From Desulfosudis oleivorans (GTDB lineage: Bacteria > Desulfobacterota > Desulfobacteria > Desulfobacterales > SURF-7), in the NCBI GenBank assembly GCA_020723325.1, contig DYJD01000002.1, forward strand, positions 285,629 through 349,628: a stretch of DNA of 64,000 bases, in the 5' to 3' direction. The notes under the pieces are model-generated. The model had not been told where the DNA came from. It made no database searches and saw only the letters and a list, made by a program, of their open reading frames with translations. Of this stretch, positions 17,829 to 26,461 are shown one piece after another. Position 1 is the first letter of the stretch, and each line of letters starts with the position of its first letter. The position numbers were made by a program, and so were the translations under genes.

Positions 17829-18956
17829 ATGACCACTAACCGTTATAGTGCCTTGATTGAACATCAACGCAACTGGTTGTTCGGCCTCCCCCCGTCCAGG
17901 TATCTGGAAAATGTGTTGCGCTTACGTGTCTCGCCTGAAGAAGCGGATATACTGGCGCGCATCCCCCATGTACCCGTCCCTTTGGACGATATCTCTAAAA
18001 AGTTGGAACTGCCGCCAGAAGAAGTGATCAGGAAGCTAGATGATTTTGCGGCCCGAGGATTGGTGATGGTGATCACCGGCAAAAAGGGTAACCGGTATTG
18101 CCTAGCAGATGCCTTTTTCTGGTTCTATCGCATGCCGGGTTATGCCGGTCCAACCGATGATATCTACAAGGCCCTGGCGCCGCTGTTGAACAAGTACTAC
18201 ACCGAAGCCATGGCCGAGGAAGTGCTGAAACTTTCCACCCGCGCCCTGAGGGCCATTCCGATCAATCGCGCTGTAACCGATCCAAGATCCATCAGGCCCT
18301 ATGAGGATATCCTCGATGTGGTGGACCGCGCCGTCTTTGTCAGCGTCAGTACCTGTGCATGCCGGCACCGAAAAAATATGGACCCGGACAGCCCGAATTG
18401 CGATTATCCAATGGAGACCTGCCTGCATCTTGATAAACTCGGCCGATATCTCATCCAATACGGCATTGGCCGGGAACTCAGCAAGCCGGAAGCGCTCAAG
18501 CTGATGGAAACCATGGCCGAAATAGGGCTGGTGCACGCGGTTTCCAATATGCAGCATGGCATTGACACGATCTGCAACTGCTGCCCATGCTGCTGCGCCT
18601 TCCTGGAATCCCGGGCAAATCTGTCCCAGGGTGTTATTGGCCATCAACATTCCAGCTATGTGTTAAGTCAGGATGAAGGCCGCTGCAAGCAATGCGGTCT
18701 GTGCACCCAACGTTGCCCGGTCAGGGCTTTGGAACTAGTCCATGAACCGACCGGTGGAGTAAACGGGAAACCCGTCAAACGCATTATTTTTCGCACGGAG
18801 AAATGTCTGGGTTGCGGAGTCTGCGCGCACAAGTGCCCTACCCAGGCCCTGAGCCTGAAATATAGGGAGAGGGATACAAATATCCCTGAGAATGCGATGG
18901 ATTTCGTCACCCGCGTACTCACTGAACAGGGAGTTGATTTGACGCGTATTTTTTAG
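17829..18956 (+). CDS. Ferredoxin-type 4Fe-4S protein with N-terminal winged-helix-like region
   Basis: 375 aa. Residues about 40-85 (EEADILARIPHVPVPLDDISKKLELPPEEVIRKLDDFAARGLV) look like a winged helix. The middle holds a Cys-rich part (VSTCACRHRK, CDYPMETCLHL, CNCCPCCCAFLE), and two ferredoxin motifs end the protein (CKQCGLCTQRCPV and CLGCGVCAHKCPT). Proteins of this design are common in sulfate reducers and syntrophs, where they are thought to be redox partners or redox-responsive regulators; the exact role is unproven. It lies 20 bp after the thioesterase and is probably in its operon. Confidence 0.85.
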   Translation: MTTNRYSALIEHQRNWLFGLPPSRYLENVLRLRVSPEEADILARIPHVPVPLDDISKKLELPPEEVIRKLDDFAARGLVMVITGKKGNRYCLADAFFWFYRMPGYAGPTDDIYKALAPLLNKYYTEAMAEEVLKLSTRALRAIPINRAVTDPRSIRPYEDILDVVDRAVFVSVSTCACRHRKNMDPDSPNCDYPMETCLHLDKLGRYLIQYGIGRELSKPEALKLMETMAEIGLVHAVSNMQHGIDTICNCCPCCCAFLESRANLSQGVIGHQHSSYVLSQDEGRCKQCGLCTQRCPVRALELVHEPTGGVNGKPVKRIIFRTEKCLGCGVCAHKCPTQALSLKYRERDTNIPENAMDFVTRVLTEQGVDLTRIF

Positions 18957-18992
18957 CAAACCATTGGTTTGAAGTGGCAAGACTTGCGATAA

Positions 18993-19853
18993 CTATTTTC
19001 CCAGCATTCCCTTCAAGCCTTCCCAGTCCATGGCGTTTATCATTTGCCGGGCGCGGCCGTCGTCACCGCGGATGGTGACCTGGATCGTCTGCACCGCTGC
19101 CGGCGGCATGTCGGACCGTGGCTCCGCCCGCATCAGCAAGTATTCCTGCTGATTTCGGGGCTCCCAGTTTCCCAAAAAGAGATACGAAGCGCCGGGGCAC
19201 GGTGTGTCCTCCTTCTTTTCCTCAACACGATAGACGACCACGCCCTTGATCGGGGCCTGGCGCACAGCGTGATAAAGGGTGGCCTCAAATTGATTTGTCG
19301 CAAGCTGAACATCGACTTCAAGGTCCGTAGGCTCACTCTGCTGGATTTTTCGCGCCTGGGCATTTGTGGCTGCAAAAGCCTTCTCATGTTTTTCACCGAG
19401 TTTTTCAAGTTCCTTTTGCAGCTTTTCCACGGTGGCCGCATCACCTTTTTGAATTGCCTCCGTCATCTTGCGGGTCAGCGTATCCATTTCCACATTCATG
19501 GCGCTTACGGTGGAAGAATCCGGCATCTGAATCGACCGGCTTTCCTCTGCCATCCGCTTTTGTGCGGCCATTTTTCCCGCCTGGTCTTCCCATTTCACCC
19601 GGTAGTATACCCGCATGGGTCCCATGGCCTCGCCAACACCGATATAATCAGGTGCCTTTACTTCAGTCCGTTCAGTATAAACCCAGCCTTGCGGCTCTTT
19701 CGGCATTGCTTTTTCAAACTTCTTCAGCACATGGAGAATAAAATTCTTTTCTTGGACCGTCGCCGGGCGTGATTCTCCGTCGGCCAGGGCCAAAGCCGTC
19801 GTTATCCACAATGCAAAACAAAAACTACCGAGCCCTATAATTACTGGTTTCAT
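18993..19853 (-). CDS. Exported protein of unknown function
   Basis: 286 aa from the ATG at 19853, with a GGAAAGG site. A cleavable signal peptide is visible (VIIGLGSFCFALWITTALALA). The mature part has a long amphipathic, probably coiled-coil stretch (MTEAIQKGDAATVEKLQKELEKLGEKHEKAF, residues about 135-170) between two beta-rich parts. I do not recognise the family. It is convergent with the ferredoxin-type gene, and a small palindrome (CAAACCA-T-TGGTTTG, 18957-18971) lies between the stops. Confidence 0.8.
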   Translation of the reverse strand: MKPVIIGLGSFCFALWITTALALADGESRPATVQEKNFILHVLKKFEKAMPKEPQGWVYTERTEVKAPDYIGVGEAMGPMRVYYRVKWEDQAGKMAAQKRMAEESRSIQMPDSSTVSAMNVEMDTLTRKMTEAIQKGDAATVEKLQKELEKLGEKHEKAFAATNAQARKIQQSEPTDLEVDVQLATNQFEATLYHAVRQAPIKGVVVYRVEEKKEDTPCPGASYLFLGNWEPRNQQEYLLMRAEPRSDMPPAAVQTIQVTIRGDDGRARQMINAMDWEGLKGMLGK

Positions 19854-19988
19854 ACCTTTCCTTTCTGCAACATTTTTATTGTTCTGATTGGACTGCGCCA
19901 TGCATTGGGGCGATTTCCATGGTGTGAAAAGATGCGTCATTGCCTCAAAATCAGATTTGTCCTAACATCCATGAAATATATTTTCAAG

Positions 19989-20036
19989 ATGTTATCTTTG
20001 GCTTGCCTCGTGGTCCAATCAAACCAAAGATAACAT
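19989..20036. repeat. 13-bp perfect inverted repeat in a divergent intergenic region
   Basis: ATGTTATCTTTGG (19989-20001) and CCAAAGATAACAT (20024-20036) enclose a 22-nt loop between the exported-protein gene (minus) and the zinc-ribbon gene (plus). There is no T-tract after either arm, so an operator or an RNA hairpin is more likely than a terminator. Confidence 0.6.
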
Positions 20037-20117
20037 AGCGCTTGGTCTCAGCAGGTCCACTGTGCTATAGTCAATGCTCCGTGGAAGAACAATTCTCAAA
20101 ATGGAGCACTCAATACT

Positions 20118-20768
20118 ATGGACGAGCTTAAGTTTGCGGATAACTACAACGACCTTTCCAGGGAGTCCGGCGTGGATTCCGGATTTCAGTTCGAGTTTTA
20201 TTGCGAACGTTGCAATGACACTTGGCGCACCGACTTTGTGCCTTACCGCAGCGGTCAGGCGTCGGGCTGGCTTGGGAAAATATCGGATGTTTTCGGAGGG
20301 GTCCTAGGTGAGGTGGGCAATACCGTGGAGGGCCTGGCCCAGGCGGGCTGGCGGAAGTCCCGGGACAGCGCCTTCAAGGAGGCGCTAGCCAGCGCTAAAA
20401 AGCATTTCAACCGCTGCGCGCGCTGTTATCAATATGTCTGCGACAAGTGCTGGAACACGGACACTGGACTGTGCATGAACTGTGCTCCTGATGTGCAGGC
20501 TGAAATCGAATCCGCCAGAGTTCAAGGCGAAATTTACGGCGCAGGGGAAAAGGCGGCCCTGGATGGAATCCGGCGCGGCAAGAAGCGGGACGTAACAGAG
20601 CAGAAGCAATTGGTGTGCCCCCAGTGCGGTGAGGCCAACAAAGGAGCAAAGTTCTGCCCGTCCTGCGGCCACAAGCTGGCAATGGAATCCCACTGCATCG
20701 CGTGCGGCTCCTCGCTACAGCCTGGCGCCAAATTTTGTCCCGAGTGCGGCCAAAAAATTTCCCCGTGA
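20118..20768 (+). CDS. Multi-zinc-ribbon protein
   Basis: 216 aa. The N-terminal half has CERCNDTW and, after a glycine-rich helix (GWLGKISDVFGGVLGEVGNTVEGLAQ), CARCYQYVCDKCW plus CMNC. The C-terminus carries two zinc-ribbons of the DZR type (CPQCGEANKGAKFCPSCG and CIACGSSLQPGAKFCPECG). Such double ribbons mediate protein or nucleic-acid contacts; no enzymatic domain is seen. The gene is monocistronic, facing the TetR gene with 44 bp between stops. Confidence 0.85.
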   Translation: MDELKFADNYNDLSRESGVDSGFQFEFYCERCNDTWRTDFVPYRSGQASGWLGKISDVFGGVLGEVGNTVEGLAQAGWRKSRDSAFKEALASAKKHFNRCARCYQYVCDKCWNTDTGLCMNCAPDVQAEIESARVQGEIYGAGEKAALDGIRRGKKRDVTEQKQLVCPQCGEANKGAKFCPSCGHKLAMESHCIACGSSLQPGAKFCPECGQKISP

Positions 20769-20812
20769 ACCGAAACCGGTAACAAAACCAATAGACGTAC
20801 TAGAAATGATTT

Positions 20813-21433
20813 TCAATCAGCTAATATGATGGTTTTGATGATTAGCTTAAATTCTTTTTCCAATTCAGCAGGTGAAAGCAGGGAGGATTTCTCCCAGAGA
20901 TGATAAAGCGAAAGCCCCTCCAGCATGGCTACTACAAGGGCCGCGCGTTTATGCGCCGTAGCTTTACCAAGGGTAGGGTTCATTTGTTGTAAAAAATCGG
21001 CTGCGATACGGCAATATTGCTCATAAAAGTTTTTCAGAGCGGCTGCCGCGTCCTGATCTCTTGTTGCAAGGGCCCACAGCTCGTAGATGATTTGGCAGGC
21101 CTCTTTTGATTGCTGCTCTGCCAAAGAAATGTTAAGGGCGGTTTCAAGGCGTTCTTCCGCTGAGGTTTCTCCGGCAGACGACGGCTTTTGAATCTTTTGC
21201 AGGGCCTGATCCAGATATCCCGTCAGAAGGTTTTGAATTATCGATTTCTTATTTGGAAAATGATACTGCAGATTACCGAGGCTCATACCGGCATCTTTGG
21301 CAATACGCCGCATGGACAGCTCGCCATAGCCGTCCTGGGTCAAGATGTGCATGGCAACGTGTAAAATATCGGCGCGGCGTTTGAGGCTTTTATTCAATTT
21401 TGTATGGCCCTCGGCATTATCCTTTGTTTCCAT
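20813..21433 (-). CDS. TetR-family regulator
   Basis: 206 aa from the ATG at 21433, with GGAGGG upstream; the start overlaps the previous gene by 17 bp. TetR_N is clear: RRADILHVAMHILTQDGYGELSMRRIAKDAGMSLGNLQYHFPNKKSI. The C-terminal ligand domain (YELWALATRDQDAAAALKNFYEQYCRIAADFL) resembles TetR_C of BetI/LmrA types. It is the distal gene of a two-gene operon preceded by two strong dyads, which it probably binds. Confidence 0.92.
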   Translation of the reverse strand: METKDNAEGHTKLNKSLKRRADILHVAMHILTQDGYGELSMRRIAKDAGMSLGNLQYHFPNKKSIIQNLLTGYLDQALQKIQKPSSAGETSAEERLETALNISLAEQQSKEACQIIYELWALATRDQDAAAALKNFYEQYCRIAADFLQQMNPTLGKATAHKRAALVVAMLEGLSLYHLWEKSSLLSPAELEKEFKLIIKTIILAD

Positions 21434-22511
21434 CCGTCCCTCCTGACGGCCAGCTTTCAATTTGAACGCCGCAGGCCGTCAATCTTTTGATTGCATTTTC
21501 AATGTCCGGCGTTTGTTCCGGAAATGTAATCCCTGTTGGTGGCGGAAAATTATCCAGCCCCAGAATTCTTTCTATCTGAATCAAGGCACCCACTGCTGTA
21601 AGGTGGCGCTGGCCCTTGCGATCAATTGCCGTCACCACCCTTTTACAGCCCCTCCCGCGGGTTTCAACCTTCAGCATTGCAGAATCGCCATATCCCTGGC
21701 TATGAAGGATCGCCCGCCGCAATCCATTGAATCGATTGCCGCTGATCAGATTCCACAGCCCCGACCGAACCAAGCTTGCCAGTAGCCAGGTGGCCAGGCT
21801 GGAATCAAAGCTTATCCGAGTTGCTGCGCTGTGAATACCGGTGGTAAGCGGCAGGGTATACTGCTCCGGGGTTCCGAAGCGGTAGGTGCGAAACCTTCGA
21901 TTTCCCGGAAAATCGGTAATCTGTGAGTCTCGTAATGGTTCAATCCATTTCAACTGATGGCCCTCGATTACGGCAAATGCCTTATGAAATTGATCCATGA
22001 ACTCAATTGAATTGGGTCCGGATTTATCTTTCAGGGCATAGAGAATATCGATGTTTACAGATTCCGCATCTGCAAGCCCGTTCATCGTGTACCGAGCTAA
22101 AATCGCGGAAATGCCGGCCATCCAAGATGAGGCAAGGATAATCGGGGCCTTTGGTTTATGCGCTTTGACATGTTCAATTGTTTTGAGCAGCGGCTCATTC
22201 CAAAGGGTGATATCCACCAGCGGAATTCCCTCCGACAAAGCTTTGCGCAATATGTTGTCATTCGTGTCATTTACCGTGCATACAAGGGCGGATGGGCGCC
22301 GGGGAAGGTTCTGAAACGAATTCGTATCAAGTACGTCCATTGAAATAATTTGAACATTACCCAGTTCGTTTTGCAAGGCAGCGGCTTTTTCCGCTGATCG
22401 GCCCGCAATGGCAATCGGCATTGCAGGATGAAACATGCGCAAAAGCCGGGCAATTTCACTCCCGACGATTCCGTATCCCCCTATTATAACGATTGGGTTA
22501 TCTCTTTCCAT
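21417..22511 (-). CDS. Saccharopine dehydrogenase-like NAD(P)-binding oxidoreductase
   Basis: 364 aa. The N-terminal Rossmann motif is clear (VIIGGYGIVGSEIARLL), with AGRSAEKAAALQNELGNVQIISMDVLD typical of the saccharopine dehydrogenase/trans-acting enoyl reductase superfamily. The centre holds LVDITLWNEPLL and substrate-domain strands. The substrate is not identifiable from sequence. It is the first gene of the operon with TetR, under a promoter holding two operators, so its substrate or product is probably the inducer. Confidence 0.82.
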   Translation of the reverse strand: MERDNPIVIIGGYGIVGSEIARLLRMFHPAMPIAIAGRSAEKAAALQNELGNVQIISMDVLDTNSFQNLPRRPSALVCTVNDTNDNILRKALSEGIPLVDITLWNEPLLKTIEHVKAHKPKAPIILASSWMAGISAILARYTMNGLADAESVNIDILYALKDKSGPNSIEFMDQFHKAFAVIEGHQLKWIEPLRDSQITDFPGNRRFRTYRFGTPEQYTLPLTTGIHSAATRISFDSSLATWLLASLVRSGLWNLISGNRFNGLRRAILHSQGYGDSAMLKVETRGRGCKRVVTAIDRKGQRHLTAVGALIQIERILGLDNFPPPTGITFPEQTPDIENAIKRLTACGVQIESWPSGGTDGNKG

Positions 22512-22558
22512 GGATCTGTCTCCTGTAATTTTTTCACGATGCGCTATTTTATAAAAAA

Positions 22559-22608
22559 TTAGGTCGGATGACCTACAAAAAAATAGGTCATCCGACCTAA
22601 TATGTCAA
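22559..22608 (-). promoter_or_regulatory. Double TetR operator and promoter of the saccharopine dehydrogenase-like/tetR operon
   Basis: On the minus strand TTGACA (22603-22608) and TATTTT (22580-22585) are separated by 17 bp. Two 17-bp sites, TAGGTCATCCGACCTAA (22584-22600) and TTAGGTCGGATGACCTA (22559-22575), are exact reverse complements separated by 8 bp. Each has the inner dyad AGGTC-N4-GACCT. One sits in the -35/-10 spacer, the other just downstream of the -10, the usual layout for tight autorepression. Confidence 0.82.
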
Positions 22609-22611
22609 GGG

Positions 22612-23077
22612 CTTTGAAAATAAATTTTTAATCAAGTTCAGGAAGCACTGAATGCAAATTTTTAGTCACATTTTAAAAAAAATATTGTCTGTAGAGACAA
22701 ATGCGGATCATGATAATGCGGTATGAAAAAAGGAAAGAATATGAAAACAAGCATAGAACAGTTCGCCAGAAAGGCCAAGGAAGGGGCCGGAAAAAGATTA
22801 CCGCATTTATGCGAAAAAATTGTTGCCTGGTTCAGGAGGATAATCACTGTGGCTGTGGCAAGATGGTCGGACCGGCTCTGATGTTCCTGGTCAAGGACGT
22901 TTGCAATGGAGTCGCCGGCCGGATTGTTATCATAAATGATCCAGCGCCCAATGGATTCGTCTTCGGCATCCTCGCAAATTTGGAATTCATGGTTACCGAA
23001 CTTAACCACTGATTACTTATACCCTTTATCCAAAACACCCATCGTCTTGCTAAGAATTTTTCGTAATGATTATCGTT
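22612..23077. other. Intergenic region with only weak coding candidates
   Basis: A 466-bp stretch between the double operator and menG. A short plus-strand frame at 22741-22881 has a good ribosome site. A longer minus-strand frame (22662-23009) begins with GTG, lacks a ribosome site and ends in a hydrophobic low-complexity tail; I do not call it. The rest is AT-rich with no recognisable RNA. Confidence 0.4.
22741..22881 (+). CDS. Possible 46-aa basic small protein
   Basis: ATG at 22741 is preceded by AAAGGAAAG at about 5 bases; stop at 22879-22881. The product is strongly basic (about eleven Lys/Arg against five acidic residues), with a hydrophobic-basic helix ending in IVAWFRRIITVAVARW. It could be a small membrane-active or DNA-associated protein, or chance. 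I know no family for it. Evidence is limited to the start region and composition. Confidence 0.35.
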   Translation: MKTSIEQFARKAKEGAGKRLPHLCEKIVAWFRRIITVAVARWSDRL

Positions 23078-23806
23078 TTACCGTTTCAACCCTGTGTACA
23101 GCGTGGCAATCCCCAGGGTGAGCCGGCGATACTTTACCTGAACAAAGCCGACCTGCCGCATCATGTCCGCAAACACATGGGATTCCGGAAAGTGCATGAC
23201 CGAATCCGGCAGGTAATGGTAGGCCATCTTGTCACCGGAGATCAGGCCGCCGATCAAGGGCAGGATCTGTTGGAAATAAAAAAAATAAAAGGAGCGCAGC
23301 AAGCCCTTGGGCGGAGTGGTCAATTCCAGCACCCCCAGGGTTCCGCCGGTTTTTAAGCAACTGTAAAATTCTTTTAATGCACCGAGTTTGTCGGCGATAT
23401 TGCGGATTCCAAAGGCAATGGAAATGCCGTCAAAGGTCCGGGGGGCAAACGGCAGGGCCAGGGCATTGCCGGCCAAGAGAACAATTGCGGGATGATCAGC
23501 GGCGGCCATGACTTTCCGGCGGGCAAGGCCCAGCATGCCCGGCGAAAAATCCAGCCCCACGGCAGTCAGATCCGGACCTTTTTGCCGGATCAATTCCAAC
23601 ATCACATCGCCGGTGCCGCAGGCCACATCCAGGGCCCGCCCCTTTGGAGGAATCTGGAGCTTGGACACCAACACCCTCCTCCAGTAAACATCCTGCCGCA
23701 AGCTCAACAAACGGTTCAGCAGATCATAACGGGGGGCAATGGCGTCGAACATATCTTTAATAAAGGGTTTCTCCATATTCATGGTTGACAATCCCGAATC
23801 ATGCAT
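23078..23806 (-). CDS. menG: Demethylmenaquinone (ubiquinone/menaquinone) C-methyltransferase
   Basis: 242 aa, UbiE/MenG family. The N-terminal KPFIKDMFDAIAPRYDLLNRLLS is the UbiE signature; the SAM-binding loop is LDVACGTGDVMLEL; the second signature GIRNIADKLGALKEFYSCLKTGGTLGVLELTTP follows. It methylates demethylmenaquinone in the last step of menaquinone synthesis, or acts on ubiquinone intermediates; an anaerobe would use menaquinone. The start may be one of the internal Met codons 9-11, since no clear ribosome site is seen for any of them. Confidence 0.93.
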   Translation of the reverse strand: MHDSGLSTMNMEKPFIKDMFDAIAPRYDLLNRLLSLRQDVYWRRVLVSKLQIPPKGRALDVACGTGDVMLELIRQKGPDLTAVGLDFSPGMLGLARRKVMAAADHPAIVLLAGNALALPFAPRTFDGISIAFGIRNIADKLGALKEFYSCLKTGGTLGVLELTTPPKGLLRSFYFFYFQQILPLIGGLISGDKMAYHYLPDSVMHFPESHVFADMMRQVGFVQVKYRRLTLGIATLYTGLKR

Positions 23807-23961
23807 TAGTGTATCTAGTTAGTTTTTGTCCGGAAGCCGGTCACAGGCCGCGCTGTGCAGGCGCAGGGGGCCTGGGTTGACTTCTGGAAAAAAGGTGATC
23901 ATGATTAGCATATCACCGACCTTGAAACAACCATAACCGGAAGCATGTATCAGGAAGAGGT

Positions 23962-25077
23962 ATGGCCGCAAAACGAGATTATTACGAAGTCCTTGGTGTC
24001 AACCGCAACGCCAGTGAAGATGAATTGAAAAAGCAATACCGCCGGCTGGCCCTGAAATATCACCCGGATAAAAATCCGGACGACCAAGATGCTGAGGAAA
24101 AATTCAAAGAAGCGGCCGAAGCCTACGAAGTGCTCAGAGATCCCCAAAAAAGACAAATCTACGATCAATTCGGTCATCAAGGGCTTGAAGGCGCCGGTTT
24201 CTCAGGCGTGGGCGGATTTGAAGATATTTTTTCCAGTTTCGGGGATATTTTCGAAGATCTTTTTGGTTTCGGCTCCGGCCGCCGGGGCAGGAGCCGCACC
24301 AGGCCCGGTGCGGATCTGCGCTATGACCTTTCCCTGGAATTCATGGAGGCGGCTTTTGGCACGGAAACCAAAATCAATATCAACAAGGCGGAAACCTGCC
24401 CGTCCTGCAAGGGCAGCCGCTGTGAGTCCGGCCGCCACCCGGAAACCTGCCACCATTGCGGCGGCAGCGGCCAGGTGGGCCGCTCCCAGGGTTTTTTCAC
24501 CATCCGCACCACCTGCCCGGTATGCCGCGGCGGCGGCAAAGTCATCGCCCACCCTTGCAAGCAATGTGAGGGCGCCGGGCAGGTCATGGTCAATAAATCC
24601 GTGTCGGTGAAAATTCCGGCCGGCGTGGACACCGGTTCAAGACTGCGGCTCACCGGCGAAGGTGAAACCAGCCCCAGCGGCGGCCCGCCGGGTGATTTAT
24701 ATGTGTTCATCCATGTCAAGCCCCATAAAATCTTTCAGCGCAACAATACCGATGTCATTAGCAGTATCCAGATCTCTTTTATCCAGGCCGCCCTGGGAGA
24801 CACCATCACGGTACCGACCCTGGAAGGCGAAGAACAGTTGGCCATCCCCAGGGGTACTCAATACGGCGACACTTTCCGCTTGCAGGGAAAAGGCATCCAA
24901 TCCCTGCGGGGCTATCAACGCGGCGACCAGATCATTCAAGTGGATGTCCGCACCCCGACGAATCTGAATAAAAAACAAGAGGCCCTGCTGAATGAATTTG
25001 CCAAAATCGAGACGGAAAAATTTTCAAACAAATTAAAAAATATTTTAAAAGGCCAGGCTTCAAAAATCGCCCATTAA
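23962..25077 (+). CDS. dnaJ: Chaperone DnaJ (Hsp40)
   Basis: 371 aa, standard length. The J domain (residues 1-70) has the HPDKN loop; a Gly/Phe region follows ([23 protein letters not shown]), then four zinc motifs: [24 protein letters not shown] and CKQCEGAG. The first lacks the usual final glycine of CxxCxGxG. The C-terminal substrate domain and dimer tail are complete. It partners DnaK and GrpE in folding; neither is in the window, so dnaJ is unlinked here. queD follows after 24 bp. Confidence 0.95.
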   Translation: MAAKRDYYEVLGVNRNASEDELKKQYRRLALKYHPDKNPDDQDAEEKFKEAAEAYEVLRDPQKRQIYDQFGHQGLEGAGFSGVGGFEDIFSSFGDIFEDLFGFGSGRRGRSRTRPGADLRYDLSLEFMEAAFGTETKININKAETCPSCKGSRCESGRHPETCHHCGGSGQVGRSQGFFTIRTTCPVCRGGGKVIAHPCKQCEGAGQVMVNKSVSVKIPAGVDTGSRLRLTGEGETSPSGGPPGDLYVFIHVKPHKIFQRNNTDVISSIQISFIQAALGDTITVPTLEGEEQLAIPRGTQYGDTFRLQGKGIQSLRGYQRGDQIIQVDVRTPTNLNKKQEALLNEFAKIETEKFSNKLKNILKGQASKIAH

Positions 25078-25101
25078 GCCCGGCCAAATTGGAGCAACAG
25101 T

Positions 25102-25488
25102 ATGTTTGAACTAAGAATCATCTCTCATTTTGCCGCAGCCCATCAGTTGAAAATGGTATCGCAAAAATGTGAAAATCTTCACGGTCACAACTGGAAGGTG
25201 GAAGCCTATGTGGCCGGCGAAAGACTGAATCCCGCCGGGGTCCTGATGGATTTCGGCGAGCTGAAGAACCATCTGTCCAAAATCATGGATGAATTGGATC
25301 ACAAATTTTTAAACGAACTATCCATGTTCAACAACAATCCATCCTCGGAGAAAATCGCCCAATACATAGCCGAAACCCTACAATCTAGAATCGAGAACGA
25401 CCTGGTTGCCGTATCCCGGGTAACCGTATGGGAGTCGGAAAACGCTTCTGCCACGTATACCCCGAATTCAAAGAAAAGCCCCCACTGA
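25102..25488 (+). CDS. queD: 6-carboxytetrahydropterin synthase / PTPS family
   Basis: 128 aa. Zinc-binding histidines are seen in FAAAHQL and LHGHNW; the catalytic Cys is in QKCENLHGH; VTVWESENASATY carries the conserved Glu region, and DELDHKFLNE the Asp/His pair. This matches QueD, which makes 6-carboxy-tetrahydropterin for queuosine. No other que genes are adjacent. GGAGCAAC precedes the ATG. Confidence 0.92.
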   Translation: MFELRIISHFAAAHQLKMVSQKCENLHGHNWKVEAYVAGERLNPAGVLMDFGELKNHLSKIMDELDHKFLNELSMFNNNPSSEKIAQYIAETLQSRIENDLVAVSRVTVWESENASATYTPNSKKSPH

Positions 25489-25744
25489 ATTGGAAGAAGC
25501 CGATAACGGGATTCAGTGAAGGCTCTGAGCAAGAAAAACTGTTGGCAGCACTCCTTGAACTCCATTTTTGTTTACCAGCTTCGTTTTTTCAGGTCAAATC
25601 AAAAACCGGAAAACCGAAAAATCAAGATTGAAATTGAATCCACAACCTTGTAATAAGAGATACAAGTTGAAAACAAGATGATCCGGTCAACTTTCAGGGC
25701 AATAAAGGTTGAAAAGCGCTAGGCGATGGGGCGGGATTCGCGGA

Positions 25745-26461
25745 ATGACCGACAAAGGCAATGAAGATAATATAATCCGATTATTTCATGTTCATAAGCG
25801 TTATGCCACCCACAGTGCTTTGGTCGATATCAGCGTCGATGTGGCCCGCAATGAGCTGCTCATGGTCACCGGCCCGAGCGGTGCCGGCAAATCAACCCTC
25901 CTGAAATTGCTCTATCTGGGCGAACCAGCTTCCGAGGGCCAGATTTTAATCGACGGCATAAACCTGGCCCGCATCAGCCGGGCGCGGATTCCTTTTCTGC
26001 GGCGCAAGTTCGGCATCATTTTCCAGGACTACAAGCTGATACCATCCAAAACAGTTTATGAAAATATCGCCCTTGTTTTGGAGGTCTCCGGCTATAAATC
26101 AAGCTTTATCCAAAAAAAGGTTGCCAGTGTCCTGCGGACAGTGGGCATGGAGGAAAGGCAACATGCTTATCCCCAAAGCCTTTCAGGCGGGGAGCAGCAG
26201 CGCATCGCCTTTGCCCGGGCAGTTGTGGGTGATCCCCAGATCATCCTTGCCGATGAGCCCACCGGCAGCCTGGATGCGGACTCAGCCAATATCATCATGA
26301 ACCTTTTACGGGAATATCATGGTCGCGGAACCACCCTGATCATCGCCACCCATGACAAAGCCATCCTGCGCAAGACCCAGGGACGAACCATTTATCTGAA
26401 TGACGGCAGGTTGGAGAATAAAATCGTCAACATTGAAAAAAAACCGGCCATAACTTTATGA
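25745..26461 (+). CDS. ftsE: Cell-division ABC ATPase FtsE
   Basis: 238 aa from the ATG at 25745; a longer frame from 25709 lacks support. Walker [11 protein letters not shown]-loop GIIFQDYKL, signature [14 protein letters not shown], Walker [10 protein letters not shown] and the switch His in IATHD are all intact. FtsE drives conformational change of FtsX to activate septal peptidoglycan hydrolases. Its stop overlaps the ftsX start by 4 nt, and envC follows, giving the complete activation pathway in one operon. Confidence 0.94.
   Translation: MTDKGNEDNIIRLFHVHKRYATHSALVDISVDVARNELLMVTGPSGAGKSTLLKLLYLGEPASEGQILIDGINLARISRARIPFLRRKFGIIFQDYKLIPSKTVYENIALVLEVSGYKSSFIQKKVASVLRTVGMEERQHAYPQSLSGGEQQRIAFARAVVGDPQIILADEPTGSLDADSANIIMNLLREYHGRGTTLIIATHDKAILRKTQGRTIYLNDGRLENKIVNIEKKPAITL

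Noticed and set aside
18957-18971. 15-bp palindrome CAAACCA-T-TGGTTTG as terminator
   Set aside because: Short, AT-rich stem without T-tract; could be chance, so not annotated separately.
22662-23009. Minus-strand 115-aa frame before menG
   Set aside because: GTG start without a ribosome site and a hydrophobic low-complexity tail; plausible-looking N-terminal half but not enough evidence.
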